DNA of 40,905 nucleotides from Planctomycetaceae bacterium. Its GTDB lineage: Bacteria; Planctomycetota; Planctomycetia; Planctomycetales; Planctomycetaceae. Of this stretch, positions 27,656 to 34,576 are shown piece after piece; the first letter of the stretch is position 1; each line of letters begins with the position of its first letter. The position numbers and the translations under genes are program-made. A model generated the notes under the pieces. That model saw nothing but the letters and a program-made list of their open reading frames with translations. It did no database searches and was not told the origin of the DNA. The stretch lies in NCBI GenBank assembly GCA_021732845.1, contig JAKFUF010000043.1:1207-42111 (forward strand), given 5' to 3'.

Positions 27656-28582
27656 TCATTCCTTCTTCTCCCGTTTCTCCTGGAGCTTGAAAAACTCCGC
27701 GATGCGCTTCGGCGCACCGTCCGGGATCTCGTGTGCGCCGGGGTGGATGTAAGCCACGACGGGCGGGCCGTCTTTGGAAGTGTACTCGGTGCAGAGTTCG
27801 CCGGCGGGTTTGCCCTCGGCATCGCAGCCATTCAGTTTTCGCACCTGCTCAATCGAGAGTTCCTGCCAGGCGAACTTTACAATCTTGTCCTGCTCGCCGG
27901 CCACATGCAGCATCGGCAGTGGCTTCTGAGCCTTGAAGTCTCGGGGATTGATGAAACCGGCGATGGGGGCGACCGCAGCGAAGGTGTCGCCGCGCGCGGC
28001 CCACAGCACATAGGTAAAGCAGGCTCCGTTGGAATGTCCAGTGGAATAGATGCGGCGCGGATCGACCGGATGACCGGCCCGAATCGATTTCAGCATGGCG
28101 TCGAAGAACTCCAGGTCGCGGTCGTTCTGGTCGCCGACATACTTTTGCCAGCCGGGAAACTTGCCCTCCACATCAATGACCGGCACGGCGGTCGGCAGCC
28201 CCTGTGGGTACACACAGATCGCCTCCGGCCAGAACTCGTGAATCGGCAGCTTGCGGACGGAATACTCTGACCGCCCGCCGTGGCCATGAAAGACGAAGAC
28301 GAGCGGGACGAGGGCTTTCTTCTCTTCAGTCACCTTCTCGGCGGGAGGAAAATAGACCAGCGCTTCGCGGGTGGATTCGCCCACCTTCCAGCTCATCCGC
28401 TTCAGCTTGGACAGGTCGGCCTGTGCGTTTCCGAAGCGTTCACGAAGCTGCTTGAGCCGCTCCGGGTCAATTCGCCGCGCCGGCCTGGCCGGTGCCTTCT
28501 CATCTTCGGCAGCCAGTCCCGTGGTGACGGTCAACTGCGAACACAGCAGCAGGATTGCGGCGAACAGCAGGCGGCAGATCAT
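27656..28582 (-). CDS. Secreted alpha/beta-hydrolase, PHB depolymerase/LpqC-like esterase
   Basis: 308 residues from the ATG at 28582, with AAAGG eight bases upstream; a GTG at 28621 would add a non-signal leader. A signal peptide (~1-24) is followed by an alpha/beta-hydrolase core. HGHGG at 100-104 serves as the oxyanion region, TGHSNGA holds nucleophile Ser184, GEQDKIV holds Asp232 and PGAHEIPD holds His284. The family includes feruloyl/acetyl-xylan esterases (CE1-like) and poly(3-hydroxybutyrate) depolymerases. Polysaccharide-ester cleavage outside the cytoplasm is the likeliest role, supported by the CE15-type gene nearby, but the substrate is not defined. Confidence 0.88.
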   Translation of the reverse strand: MICRLLFAAILLLCSQLTVTTGLAAEDEKAPARPARRIDPERLKQLRERFGNAQADLSKLKRMSWKVGESTREALVYFPPAEKVTEEKKALVPLVFVFHGHGGRSEYSVRKLPIHEFWPEAICVYPQGLPTAVPVIDVEGKFPGWQKYVGDQNDRDLEFFDAMLKSIRAGHPVDPRRIYSTGHSNGACFTYVLWAARGDTFAAVAPIAGFINPRDFKAQKPLPMLHVAGEQDKIVKFAWQELSIEQVRKLNGCDAEGKPAGELCTEYTSKDGPPVVAYIHPGAHEIPDGAPKRIAEFFKLQEKREKKE

Positions 28583-28654
28583 TAGAACGACCTTTCGAAA
28601 AGCGAGATTCCGATTGAACACCGGCGCGGCTGGAAAGGGTCGCCAGTCTTGGGT

Positions 28655-29188
28655 TCAACCTGCGCCGTGAGTTCCGACAGTCTCAGGCATCATTGGGTCG
28701 CGGAAGGCGATTTTCATCGCCCGTGCCGCAGACCGTTTGCTGACCACTCCCGCATCGATGAACTTGCCCATCCGTTCTTCCGCCAACCGCTTCACCCAGG
28801 CCGCCTCGGAAGTGCGCCCCTGTCGCGCCAGCACGGCAAAGTAGCAGGCATAGGTCGACAAGACAGTCATCTGATCGTGAGTCCGTTCAAGACGTGTCAG
28901 ATGTACAAATGCGTGCCTGAGGCTGCCCCACCTGCCATGCATCTGTGCGAGGCTCATGCGGATGTTGAGAAGGCACGCGGTCACGTGCTGCAGTTCATCA
29001 TCCTTGGCGATTTTCGCAAAGTCGCCAAGGATGTTTGCGAGTTTGCGGGAGGCGGACTCGTAGGTCATGGCAGGCTTGCCGGGCTGTTGGCGGGACTCCA
29101 CCATGGAGCGCAAAGCGGCCAGGTGAACCGCATTGATGGCCTCGCCGGCCTGCTCCATGGCGTTGAGTTCCCTTTTCACGCGCTTCAT
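28655..29188 (-). CDS. Small helical protein coupled to the CE15 gene, unknown function
   Basis: 177 residues. The ATG at 29188 overlaps the TGA of the upstream esterase gene (ATGA), a classic sign of translational coupling, which decides the start. The frame is open further upstream (to 29449), but that part is antisense-frame of the esterase. The sequence is mostly alpha-helical with Leu/Ala-rich amphipathic repeats (KLANILGDFAKIAKDDELQHV, HAFVHLTRLERTHDQM). It has no signal peptide, membrane segment or recognisable catalytic motif. The family is not recognised. Its pairing with a secreted esterase has no evident explanation. Confidence 0.6.
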   Translation of the reverse strand: MKRVKRELNAMEQAGEAINAVHLAALRSMVESRQQPGKPAMTYESASRKLANILGDFAKIAKDDELQHVTACLLNIRMSLAQMHGRWGSLRHAFVHLTRLERTHDQMTVLSTYACYFAVLARQGRTSEAAWVKRLAEERMGKFIDAGVVSKRSAARAMKIAFRDPMMPETVGTHGAG

Positions 29189-30462
29189 GGCTTGCCCAAC
29201 TGCTTGTCGGCGTAGTCCAGAAAGGCCTGCCAGTCCTCGCGGTTCATCGAATGCTTGCCGAGCCGCAAAAAATAGCCCAGACGGGCGTTCATCAGCTTGC
29301 CAGGAGCGGGCGTGTAGCCGGGTTCGGTGCCGGGTGCCCCGAGTAGTTTGTAGACCGGTTCGGCGGCCTGGAGGACGCGGAATTGACCATCGGGATCGGC
29401 CCAGGTGTCTTCGATGGCGTTCGACAGGAGAACGGGACGGGGAGCACACATTGCCACCAGGCAGTGCTGATCGAACGGCAGCCGTTCGACCTGGTCGTTG
29501 AACGCGGTGAACGAATCGCTGAACCAGTGGGGGAAGCGGTCATTGATCTGCTTGACCTGTTCTCCCACCTTGTGCCGACTGGGGGCGGTGCCGCCGCAGC
29601 CGGCCTGGTGCGGAATCGCCAGGGCGATCCGTTCGTCGAAGGCTGCTGCCAGCAGTGTCGTCTTGCCGTTGCGAGAATGGCCGACGGCGGCGATCCGTTT
29701 GGCGTCCAGGTCGGGGTCGGTGACCAGATAGTCGATGGCACGGCTGTAACCCCAGGCCCAGGCGGCGATGGTGCCCCACTCGTGCGGACCGGGCTGCGTC
29801 TGCCCGGCTTTCAGGAAGTGCGGATGGACCCCGTCCGTGAAGTCGGGCCGGTCGGGGTCGATGTCGCCGGAAAAAAAGGTGGCCAGGGCGTAGCCACGGC
29901 TGATGATCAGGTCGGCGTTCCACACCTCTTTTTGTGAGCCACGGGCGGCTTCCGTCGGTTTGTTGTCGACAACACCAGTGCAGTAGGCGGGCATCCAGAC
30001 CGCAGGCAGAAGGACGTGCGGATCTGCGGTGACGGTGTGGTTGCCGCAGAAATTCATCCCCAAAAAGACGGGAGCCTTCTGTTGGCGTCCGTTGGGAACA
30101 ATCAGCAGCAGGTGCAGTTTCGGCGTGGTTTGAGGACCGAAGTTGATCTGGACTTCCTTCAGTGTTGCCCTGCCGTCCATGAACTTGGCGTCCGTGCGGA
30201 GCACCACCGCTTCGATCTTTGGCGCGGCGGGGGCGGCCCCGTACATGTAGTGTTCAAACAACGCCTTGAGTTCCGGCCGTCGCTGCTCCTTCCACTGCTG
30301 GGCGGTGGTGACCCGCGTGCCGTTGAACAACACCAGCGGATCCGGCAATTCGGCCTGGACGGGTAGTTGCGCGGCCGGCGGAAAATCAGCACCGGGAACG
30401 GTTGTGGACAGCACGAAACAGGTCAGCAGCAAGGTGACCAGACTGGTCGCGGCGCGATGCAT
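29185..30462 (-). CDS. Secreted CE15-type glucuronoyl esterase-like protein
   Basis: 425 residues with a signal peptide (~1-24). The chain carries landmarks of bacterial carbohydrate esterase family 15: FFSGDIDPD (~197-204), TIAAWAWGYSRAIDYL, AVGHSRNGKTTL with nucleophile Ser263 and the family Arg264/Lys267, HQAGCGGTAPSR, FPHWFSDSF, DQHCLVAMCAPRPVLL, EDTWADPDGQF with a candidate acid, and LGKHSMNREDW with His404. CE15 enzymes split ester bonds between glucuronic acid side chains of xylan and lignin alcohols. A plant-polymer substrate would fit a planctomycete but is inferred from family only. It overlaps the following gene by four bases. Confidence 0.88.
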   Translation of the reverse strand: MHRAATSLVTLLLTCFVLSTTVPGADFPPAAQLPVQAELPDPLVLFNGTRVTTAQQWKEQRRPELKALFEHYMYGAAPAAPKIEAVVLRTDAKFMDGRATLKEVQINFGPQTTPKLHLLLIVPNGRQQKAPVFLGMNFCGNHTVTADPHVLLPAVWMPAYCTGVVDNKPTEAARGSQKEVWNADLIISRGYALATFFSGDIDPDRPDFTDGVHPHFLKAGQTQPGPHEWGTIAAWAWGYSRAIDYLVTDPDLDAKRIAAVGHSRNGKTTLLAAAFDERIALAIPHQAGCGGTAPSRHKVGEQVKQINDRFPHWFSDSFTAFNDQVERLPFDQHCLVAMCAPRPVLLSNAIEDTWADPDGQFRVLQAAEPVYKLLGAPGTEPGYTPAPGKLMNARLGYFLRLGKHSMNREDWQAFLDYADKQLGKP

Positions 30463-30584
30463 GGATAGCTCCCCAGAGCGGTGGCCGTCGTGGAATCAGA
30501 CGGTCTGCCGCACATCGTAAATGAGTGCCGGCCAGTTCGCGACAGCATTGGGTTTTGCGCCTCTGCAATCAGTCAATTTCACGC

Positions 30585-30612
30585 TTGACGAGAGATATTG
30601 AAGTGATATCAT
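30585..30612 (+). promoter_or_regulatory. Promoter of the SPFH gene with phased TATCA operator-like sites
   Basis: TTGACG (30585-30590), a 16-bp spacer and TATCAT (30607-30612) form a good sigma70 promoter. The palindrome TGATATCA covers 30604-30611 on the -10 box. TATCA recurs at 30618-30622, eleven bases (one helical turn) after the TATCA at 30607-30611, and GATATT lies at 30594-30599. Ribbon-helix-helix repressors usually bind such phased short sites, and one is encoded two genes down. Confidence 0.65.
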
Positions 30613-30645
30613 TACACTATCAATCACATCGGGGTGGGTAAACAC

Positions 30646-31590
30646 ATGCAAGATCGAGTCATCAAGCCACTGTCGGGCGGAATCGTGTTTCTGGGGATGC
30701 TGCTGTGGCTGGCGGGCATCATCTATTACATTGCCAGCGTCAACAGTTCGCCTTCGCGATCGGGTGCGGAGTTCGTCCTGATTCCCGCTCTGGGTCTTGC
30801 CTGGCTCATCTGCCTGTGCGGGTTCAAGGTGAACAGTCCCAACAATGCCCGCATCGTCCAGTTCTTTGGTGTCTATGTCGGCACGATCAAGGATGTGGGG
30901 ATCTTCTTTGTCAATCCATTCTCCACGACGACCAGAGTCTCGCTGCGGGTGCGGACATTCGAAACGGATGTCGACATCATTACCGAGGTGAAGAACGCTG
31001 CCGGGCAGGTGCTGCGCGCCGCGCAGACCTCGCAACGGACGCCGCTCAAGGTCAATGACCTGGATGGAACGCCGATCGAGATTGCCGCCGTCGTGGTCTG
31101 GAAAGTCGTGGATGCCGCGAAGGCGGAGTTCGTCGTCGATGACTACGAGGACTTCGTCAAAATGCAGGCGGACTCCGCCCTGCGGACGCTCGCCAGCCAA
31201 TACAGCTATGACGCTCCCGAGGCCGACTCGCATTCATTGCGGGGGCACATTGCCGAAGTTGCGGCGCAGTTGAAGAACGAACTTCATGACCGCATGCAGC
31301 AGGCCGGTGTCGAGGTTCAGGAGGCCCGCATCAGCAAGCTGTTCTACGCCCCTGAAATCGCGGCCGCCATGCTGCAGCGCCAGCAGGCGGGGGCGATCAT
31401 CGCCGCCCGCGCCCGGATTGTGGAAGGGGCGGTGGGCATGGTGGAGCATGCGCTCGACATGCTGAACGCGAAGAACATTGTCGACCTGGATGCCGAACGC
31501 AAGGCGGCGATGGTCTGCAATTTGCTGGTGGTTTTGTGCGGCCATGCCACGCCGCAGCCGGTGCTCAACACCGGAACGCTGCACAACTGA
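30646..31590 (+). CDS. SPFH/band 7 domain membrane protein
   Basis: 314 residues from the ATG at 30646, with GGGGTGGG just upstream; a GTG at 30634 is an alternative. Two hydrophobic helices (~9-30 and ~42-60) precede an SPFH/prohibitin-like domain. It includes NNARIVQFFGVYVGTIKDVGIFFVNPF, LKVNDLDGTPIEIAAVVVWKV and a long C-terminal helix region, EVQEARISKLFYAPEIAAAMLQRQQAGAIIAARARIVEGAV. SPFH proteins oligomerise in membrane microdomains and often assist proteases or membrane repair; a specific role is not visible here. A small RHH gene follows on the same strand, probably a linked regulator. Confidence 0.9.
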   Translation: MQDRVIKPLSGGIVFLGMLLWLAGIIYYIASVNSSPSRSGAEFVLIPALGLAWLICLCGFKVNSPNNARIVQFFGVYVGTIKDVGIFFVNPFSTTTRVSLRVRTFETDVDIITEVKNAAGQVLRAAQTSQRTPLKVNDLDGTPIEIAAVVVWKVVDAAKAEFVVDDYEDFVKMQADSALRTLASQYSYDAPEADSHSLRGHIAEVAAQLKNELHDRMQQAGVEVQEARISKLFYAPEIAAAMLQRQQAGAIIAARARIVEGAVGMVEHALDMLNAKNIVDLDAERKAAMVCNLLVVLCGHATPQPVLNTGTLHN

Positions 31591-31671
31591 CGAACGTAAA
31601 ATTCCCCCTCGCGGCCTGGATTGAGATGTGACTCAATCGCTGAGCCACGATCATTCGTCTCTTTTACAACA

Positions 31672-31754
31672 ATGCACGATTCCGGGACACCTGTCGCGGA
31701 TCCGCTCGACAGGTCTCGCATTTGATCCGCTGGCGGTGTCCCGAAATCGTGCAT
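31672..31754. repeat. Nested palindromic element between SPFH and RHH genes
   Basis: The outer arms ATGCACGATTCCGGGACACC (31672-31691) and its complement at 31735-31754 match 19 of 20. Pairing continues inward through GCGGATC and GATCCGC with a few mismatches. A second palindrome, ACCTGTCG ... CGACAGGT with GGATCC at its centre, lies within the left half, so alternative foldings compete. The element ends 21 bp before the RHH start codon. It could be an operator, a transcript structure or a palindromic mobile element; no related copy was noticed in the window. Confidence 0.8.
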
Positions 31755-31775
31755 AGAAGAACGTGTAAGGCTTCG

Positions 31776-31964
31776 ATGCCGCGCAAAGCGTTTCTGCTCC
31801 GGATAGACGACAAGCTCCTCGCCGCCCTGCAGCGCTGGGCGGACGACGACTTGCGGAGTCTCAACGGGCAACTGGAGTACCTGCTGCGTCAAGCGCTACA
31901 GAAACGCGGCACCAAGCTCCCTGATGCGCAGCCAGACGACCGTGCTGAAGAGGCAGGGACCTGA
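31776..31964 (+). CDS. Ribbon-helix-helix (Arc/CopG-like) DNA-binding protein
   Basis: 62 residues from the ATG at 31776, with AAGG five bases upstream; an in-frame ATG at 31722 would start inside the palindrome. MPRKAFLLRIDDKLLAALQRWADDDLRSLNGQLEYLLRQALQKRG has the short beta strand and two helices of RHH dimers, including the RSLNGQLEYLLRQAL pattern common to Arc-type proteins. RHH proteins bind DNA as dimers of dimers on phased sites. It is the likely regulator of the SPFH promoter, whose TATCA sites are one helical turn apart. Its C-terminus is short and acidic. No toxin partner is seen, so a toxin-antitoxin role is unlikely. Confidence 0.8.
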   Translation: MPRKAFLLRIDDKLLAALQRWADDDLRSLNGQLEYLLRQALQKRGTKLPDAQPDDRAEEAGT

Positions 31965-31981
31965 ATCCTTGGCCTTCCGCT

Positions 31982-32449
31982 TTATGGCATTGCGGCCCAA
32001 TCACGGTAAAAATCCACGACGCTCGGATTCGCCGCCGCAAGGAAGTCCGCCAGCAGATGGGGATATTCTTCCATCTGAGGAAAGGCCGATGCGTAGAGCA
32101 AATCCACAACATCTGGATCCGCCGATTCCTGCATCCCCATCACCATTTTGAGCAACAGGTCCAGAAGTGATCTGTCCAGTGGCTGAGTTTCTGCGACCTG
32201 TCGAACAAACCCGTCAACGAACGAGTGTGGGATCAGCTCATCACATTCGCCTTCATGCTCTGCCAGAATGAGCAGCATCTGCAGACCAAGGCTCACCAGA
32301 AATGGCCTGAGCGTTTGGTACGTCAAATTCGGGGTCATGCTGAGGCGAGTTGGAGGGTCGGACATCGCCGGGACCGATCGTGGCTGGGATGTCAGGACCA
32401 AAGAAAGCGCCAATCCACAGCAGCTTACCAGCAACGACAACTGGCTCAA
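31982..32449 (-). CDS. Hypothetical protein, probably secreted or membrane-anchored
   Basis: 155 residues from a TTG at 32449, with a hydrophobic leader (LSLLVSCCGLALSLVL). ATG alternatives lie 28 codons (MSDPPTRLS) and 37 codons (MTPNLTYQTL) in. The remaining sequence is mainly helical and acidic, with evenly spaced Leu/Met (SLLDLLLKMVMGMQESADPDVVDLLYASAF). The codon pattern looks coding. The gene is convergent with the RHH gene (17 bp gap). No family is recognised, and if the start is internal the protein would be cytoplasmic. Confidence 0.5.
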   Translation of the reverse strand: MSQLSLLVSCCGLALSLVLTSQPRSVPAMSDPPTRLSMTPNLTYQTLRPFLVSLGLQMLLILAEHEGECDELIPHSFVDGFVRQVAETQPLDRSLLDLLLKMVMGMQESADPDVVDLLYASAFPQMEEYPHLLADFLAAANPSVVDFYRDWAAMP

Positions 32450-32879
32450 ACCGCCCCGGCCAAATGACTAAATGACTGCGGCCCGGCGTGGAGTACGCCG
32501 GGCCGCAGTGCTGTCGAGTTTCAAAAGCTGCTTGCGACGGTGGAGTGGTTGTGCGAATCGGGCGGGGGTCCGGCTGCATGGATGCAGTCCGTTCTGCTGA
32601 CCCCGAAACCCACGCGATAAGGGTTGGCACCTCCGACGGTATTGCAGCGGAAACTCGACGTGTTCACGCTTCCTTCGAAGTGTATGAGTATCCGTTTCCC
32701 TCTTCATCGTCTTGCGACTTTGAAGTCGACCTGACGGGCAACGGTTTGACACACAAAACAATCGGCAGGCAGACCATCGGCGCTCGTGACAATTCAGCGC
32801 GGATTTTTGCGGCCGACAGGATCGGCTCCCGTGGCGGTTCTACAATCGGGCCAGGCAGGAAGTCCGTTACGACGCGCGC
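32450..32879. other. 430-bp gap with a strong GC-rich hairpin
   Basis: No gene is supported; the open frames (for example 32488-32895, +) have poor composition. A 15-bp stem with a 5-nt loop occupies 32475-32509 (listed separately). The rest contains only a small palindrome, CTGCAT-GG-ATGCAG, near 32574-32587. Confidence 0.5.
32475..32509 (-). terminator. GC-rich hairpin, possible terminator of the sigma/anti-sigma transcript
   Basis: ACTGCGGCCCGGCGT pairs perfectly with ACGCCGGGCCGCAGT around GGAGT. Read on the minus strand the stem is followed by CATTTAGTCATTTGG, which is T-rich enough for a weak intrinsic terminator. The nearest upstream gene in that direction is the anti-sigma gene, ending at 32880. 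Confidence 0.45.
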
Positions 32880-33731
32880 TCAGATGACATTCTGATGGCG
32901 GATCAACCGCATCAGTTCGCCTTCGCCACCCTCGAGCGCGACAACGAACTGCGTATTGCCCTCACTCCACGTCCAGACGGCCCATGATCCGACATAGGCG
33001 ATCCGCCCGGCACCAGGTGAGTTGACCGCAAACTGCACCGATGCCCGTGGCACTGCGACAAGTCGCACCGGAATCGCCACGCGCTTACGGTTGAGCACCT
33101 TGAAAAAGCGAATGGCCACCGGGACCCCATTGACCACAAGTTCCCGCACCGGCTCACGGTCGACGGTCGGGGGAACCCACAAATCCTGCGGCAGGGGTGC
33201 CGCCGGGCGTGAGTAAGCCACGAGTGCCGCCGGATCCAAATTCGCCGCCGTCGTCGCCTGGACCAACTGCTCAAGCGGAACCCGCTGCGGGGTGAACCAA
33301 CTCCAGCCAGCAAATCCCGTGATGAGCAACAAGGCACAGGCTGCCAGTTGCTTGAGCAACAGCCGGCGGCGTTGGCCAGGCACGCGGGGATGCTCCCGCG
33401 TCGGCTGTGGCTGTTGGGGACTGCTGTTCGTGGCGGCCTGCACGACAGCCGGCTCCACGGTCGCCTCCACGGCCACCTGTGCGAGTTCTGCCGCCTGCAC
33501 CGCGGCGATGAGCCGTTCGCGCAACCCCATGGGAACCGGGATATTGCGAAATGCCTCACCAACCCGTGCATCAAACCGCAGGTGGCGCGCCACGACACCC
33601 TGGCAGAGTTCGCAGCCCGTCAAATGCGAGCGTGCTTCCGCAGCGATCGCTTCCTCAGCCTCGGCCAAATCCTGGGCGGACTGTCCGGGGCGAAGCAGAT
33701 CGAGTGTGCGCTGGGTTGTCAGGCAGTCCAT
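32880..33731 (-). CDS. Membrane anti-sigma factor with zinc-finger motif
   Basis: 283 residues. The N-terminus shows the anti-sigma zinc motif with Cys3, His36, Cys40 and Cys43 (SHLTGCELC). A linker and one membrane helix (~127-146, LKQLAACALLLITGFAGW) follow, then an extracytoplasmic region (~150-283) of beta-rich sequence with repeated V/A-R/P stretches. Anti-sigma factors of this kind hold an ECF sigma at the membrane until a signal triggers release. It overlaps the sigma gene by 13 bp and is cotranscribed with it. The outer domain, and therefore the signal, is not recognised. Confidence 0.85.
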   Translation of the reverse strand: MDCLTTQRTLDLLRPGQSAQDLAEAEEAIAAEARSHLTGCELCQGVVARHLRFDARVGEAFRNIPVPMGLRERLIAAVQAAELAQVAVEATVEPAVVQAATNSSPQQPQPTREHPRVPGQRRRLLLKQLAACALLLITGFAGWSWFTPQRVPLEQLVQATTAANLDPAALVAYSRPAAPLPQDLWVPPTVDREPVRELVVNGVPVAIRFFKVLNRKRVAIPVRLVAVPRASVQFAVNSPGAGRIAYVGSWAVWTWSEGNTQFVVALEGGEGELMRLIRHQNVI

Positions 33732-34336
33732 TGGATCCTCATCATTCGTGCCACATCCGTGTCGGCAGTCGGCGGTGCAGAATCTGGCCGGGGTGTTTTG
33801 ACCTCGGCAGACGCCCCTTTCAAGTGGGCCTGACGTTCCGGTCCGTGTGTGTCTGACAGTCGCTGCCGCAGGAAAGTCTTCGCCCGCGACAACCGGCTCA
33901 TCACAGTGCCGACCGGCACCTCCATCTGCTCCGCGACCTCTTTGTAGCTGAATTCCTCAAAGTAAAACAGAATAATCGTCGTTCGGAACTCCTCGGGGAG
34001 CTCCACAAGCGCCTGCTGCAGCGTGTTGGGATCGATCTCCAGATCGTCGTCCGGCTCGATTCCCACCTCTTCCGTCTGTTCCAGAGACTGCAGGGAAATG
34101 ACATTTTGCCGCCGTCGGTTGCTCAAGTAGAGGTTGCGCAAGATTCTGCACAACCATGACTTGGCACGCTCCGGCTGACGCAGTTGCTCGAAGTTGAGCT
34201 GCGCGTCAAGAAACGCCTGTTGGGTCAAATCTTCCGCATCCGCCGCACTGCCGGTCAGCCGAAAGGCGAACCGGTACAGCAGGGCATAATGCTGGTCGAT
34301 GAACTGCACCAAAAGCGCACTGGAGCCGGACTCCAT
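33719..34336 (-). CDS. ECF-type RNA polymerase sigma factor
   Basis: 205 residues. Region 2 (~12-77) contains YRFAFRLTGSAADAEDLTQQAFLDA and WLCRILRNLYLSNRRRQ. Region 4 (~109-160) contains ELPEEFRTTIILFYFEEFSYKEVAEQMEVPVGTVMSRLSRAK, typical of the RpoE-like group. About 45 extra C-terminal residues, Pro/Ala-rich, are unusual in length. The gene overlaps the anti-sigma gene, and the start at 34336 is preceded by GGGGGAGG. It lies 240 bp downstream of the DUF4175-like gene, so the sigma factor may be transcribed with it or from its own promoter near the nested hairpin at 34359-34429. The target genes are unknown. Confidence 0.93.
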   Translation of the reverse strand: MESGSSALLVQFIDQHYALLYRFAFRLTGSAADAEDLTQQAFLDAQLNFEQLRQPERAKSWLCRILRNLYLSNRRRQNVISLQSLEQTEEVGIEPDDDLEIDPNTLQQALVELPEEFRTTIILFYFEEFSYKEVAEQMEVPVGTVMSRLSRAKTFLRQRLSDTHGPERQAHLKGASAEVKTPRPDSAPPTADTDVARMMRIQWTA

Positions 34337-34358
34337 ATCCTCCCCCTACTATTAGGAT

Positions 34359-34429
34359 GCACCAACCGGAGAATTATTCCCGGTCCTGCGTCTGGAATTC
34401 AACTTTTTTGAAGTTGCGCAGGTTGGTGC
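34359..34429. promoter_or_regulatory. Nested inverted repeats in the sigma factor leader
   Basis: Three pairs nest around one centre: GCACCAACC (34359-34367) with GGTTGGTGC (34421-34429), CCTGCG (34385-34390) with CGCAGG (34417-34422), and CAACTT (34400-34405) with AAGTTG (34411-34416). The two outer pairs share bases 34421-34422, so they cannot all form at once. The 3' half would pair as one continuous arm, while the 5' half carries bulges. It lies 23 bp upstream of the sigma start codon on the minus strand. A leader attenuator, a terminator of the upstream gene or an operator are all possible. Confidence 0.65.
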
Positions 34430-34576
34430 TCATTCGCCCGCAGGCTGGGCGTCGCCGAAACCGCAGGACGGTCCAGCTTACGTCCCGATTGGATGGTTTG
34501 CCATCCCATCCGTTGGGAAGAGACTTCGATTTTTACCGCAGATTTCGACATTGGCCCTGCGGCCGGTTCGACGGGA

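Noticed and set aside
31776-31964. Antitoxin of a toxin-antitoxin pair
   Set aside because: RHH fold fits antitoxins, but no small toxin gene is adjacent and the partner is an SPFH protein.
32488-32895. 135-codon plus-strand frame
   Set aside because: Starts inside a GC-rich hairpin, overlaps the anti-sigma end and has an unlikely composition.
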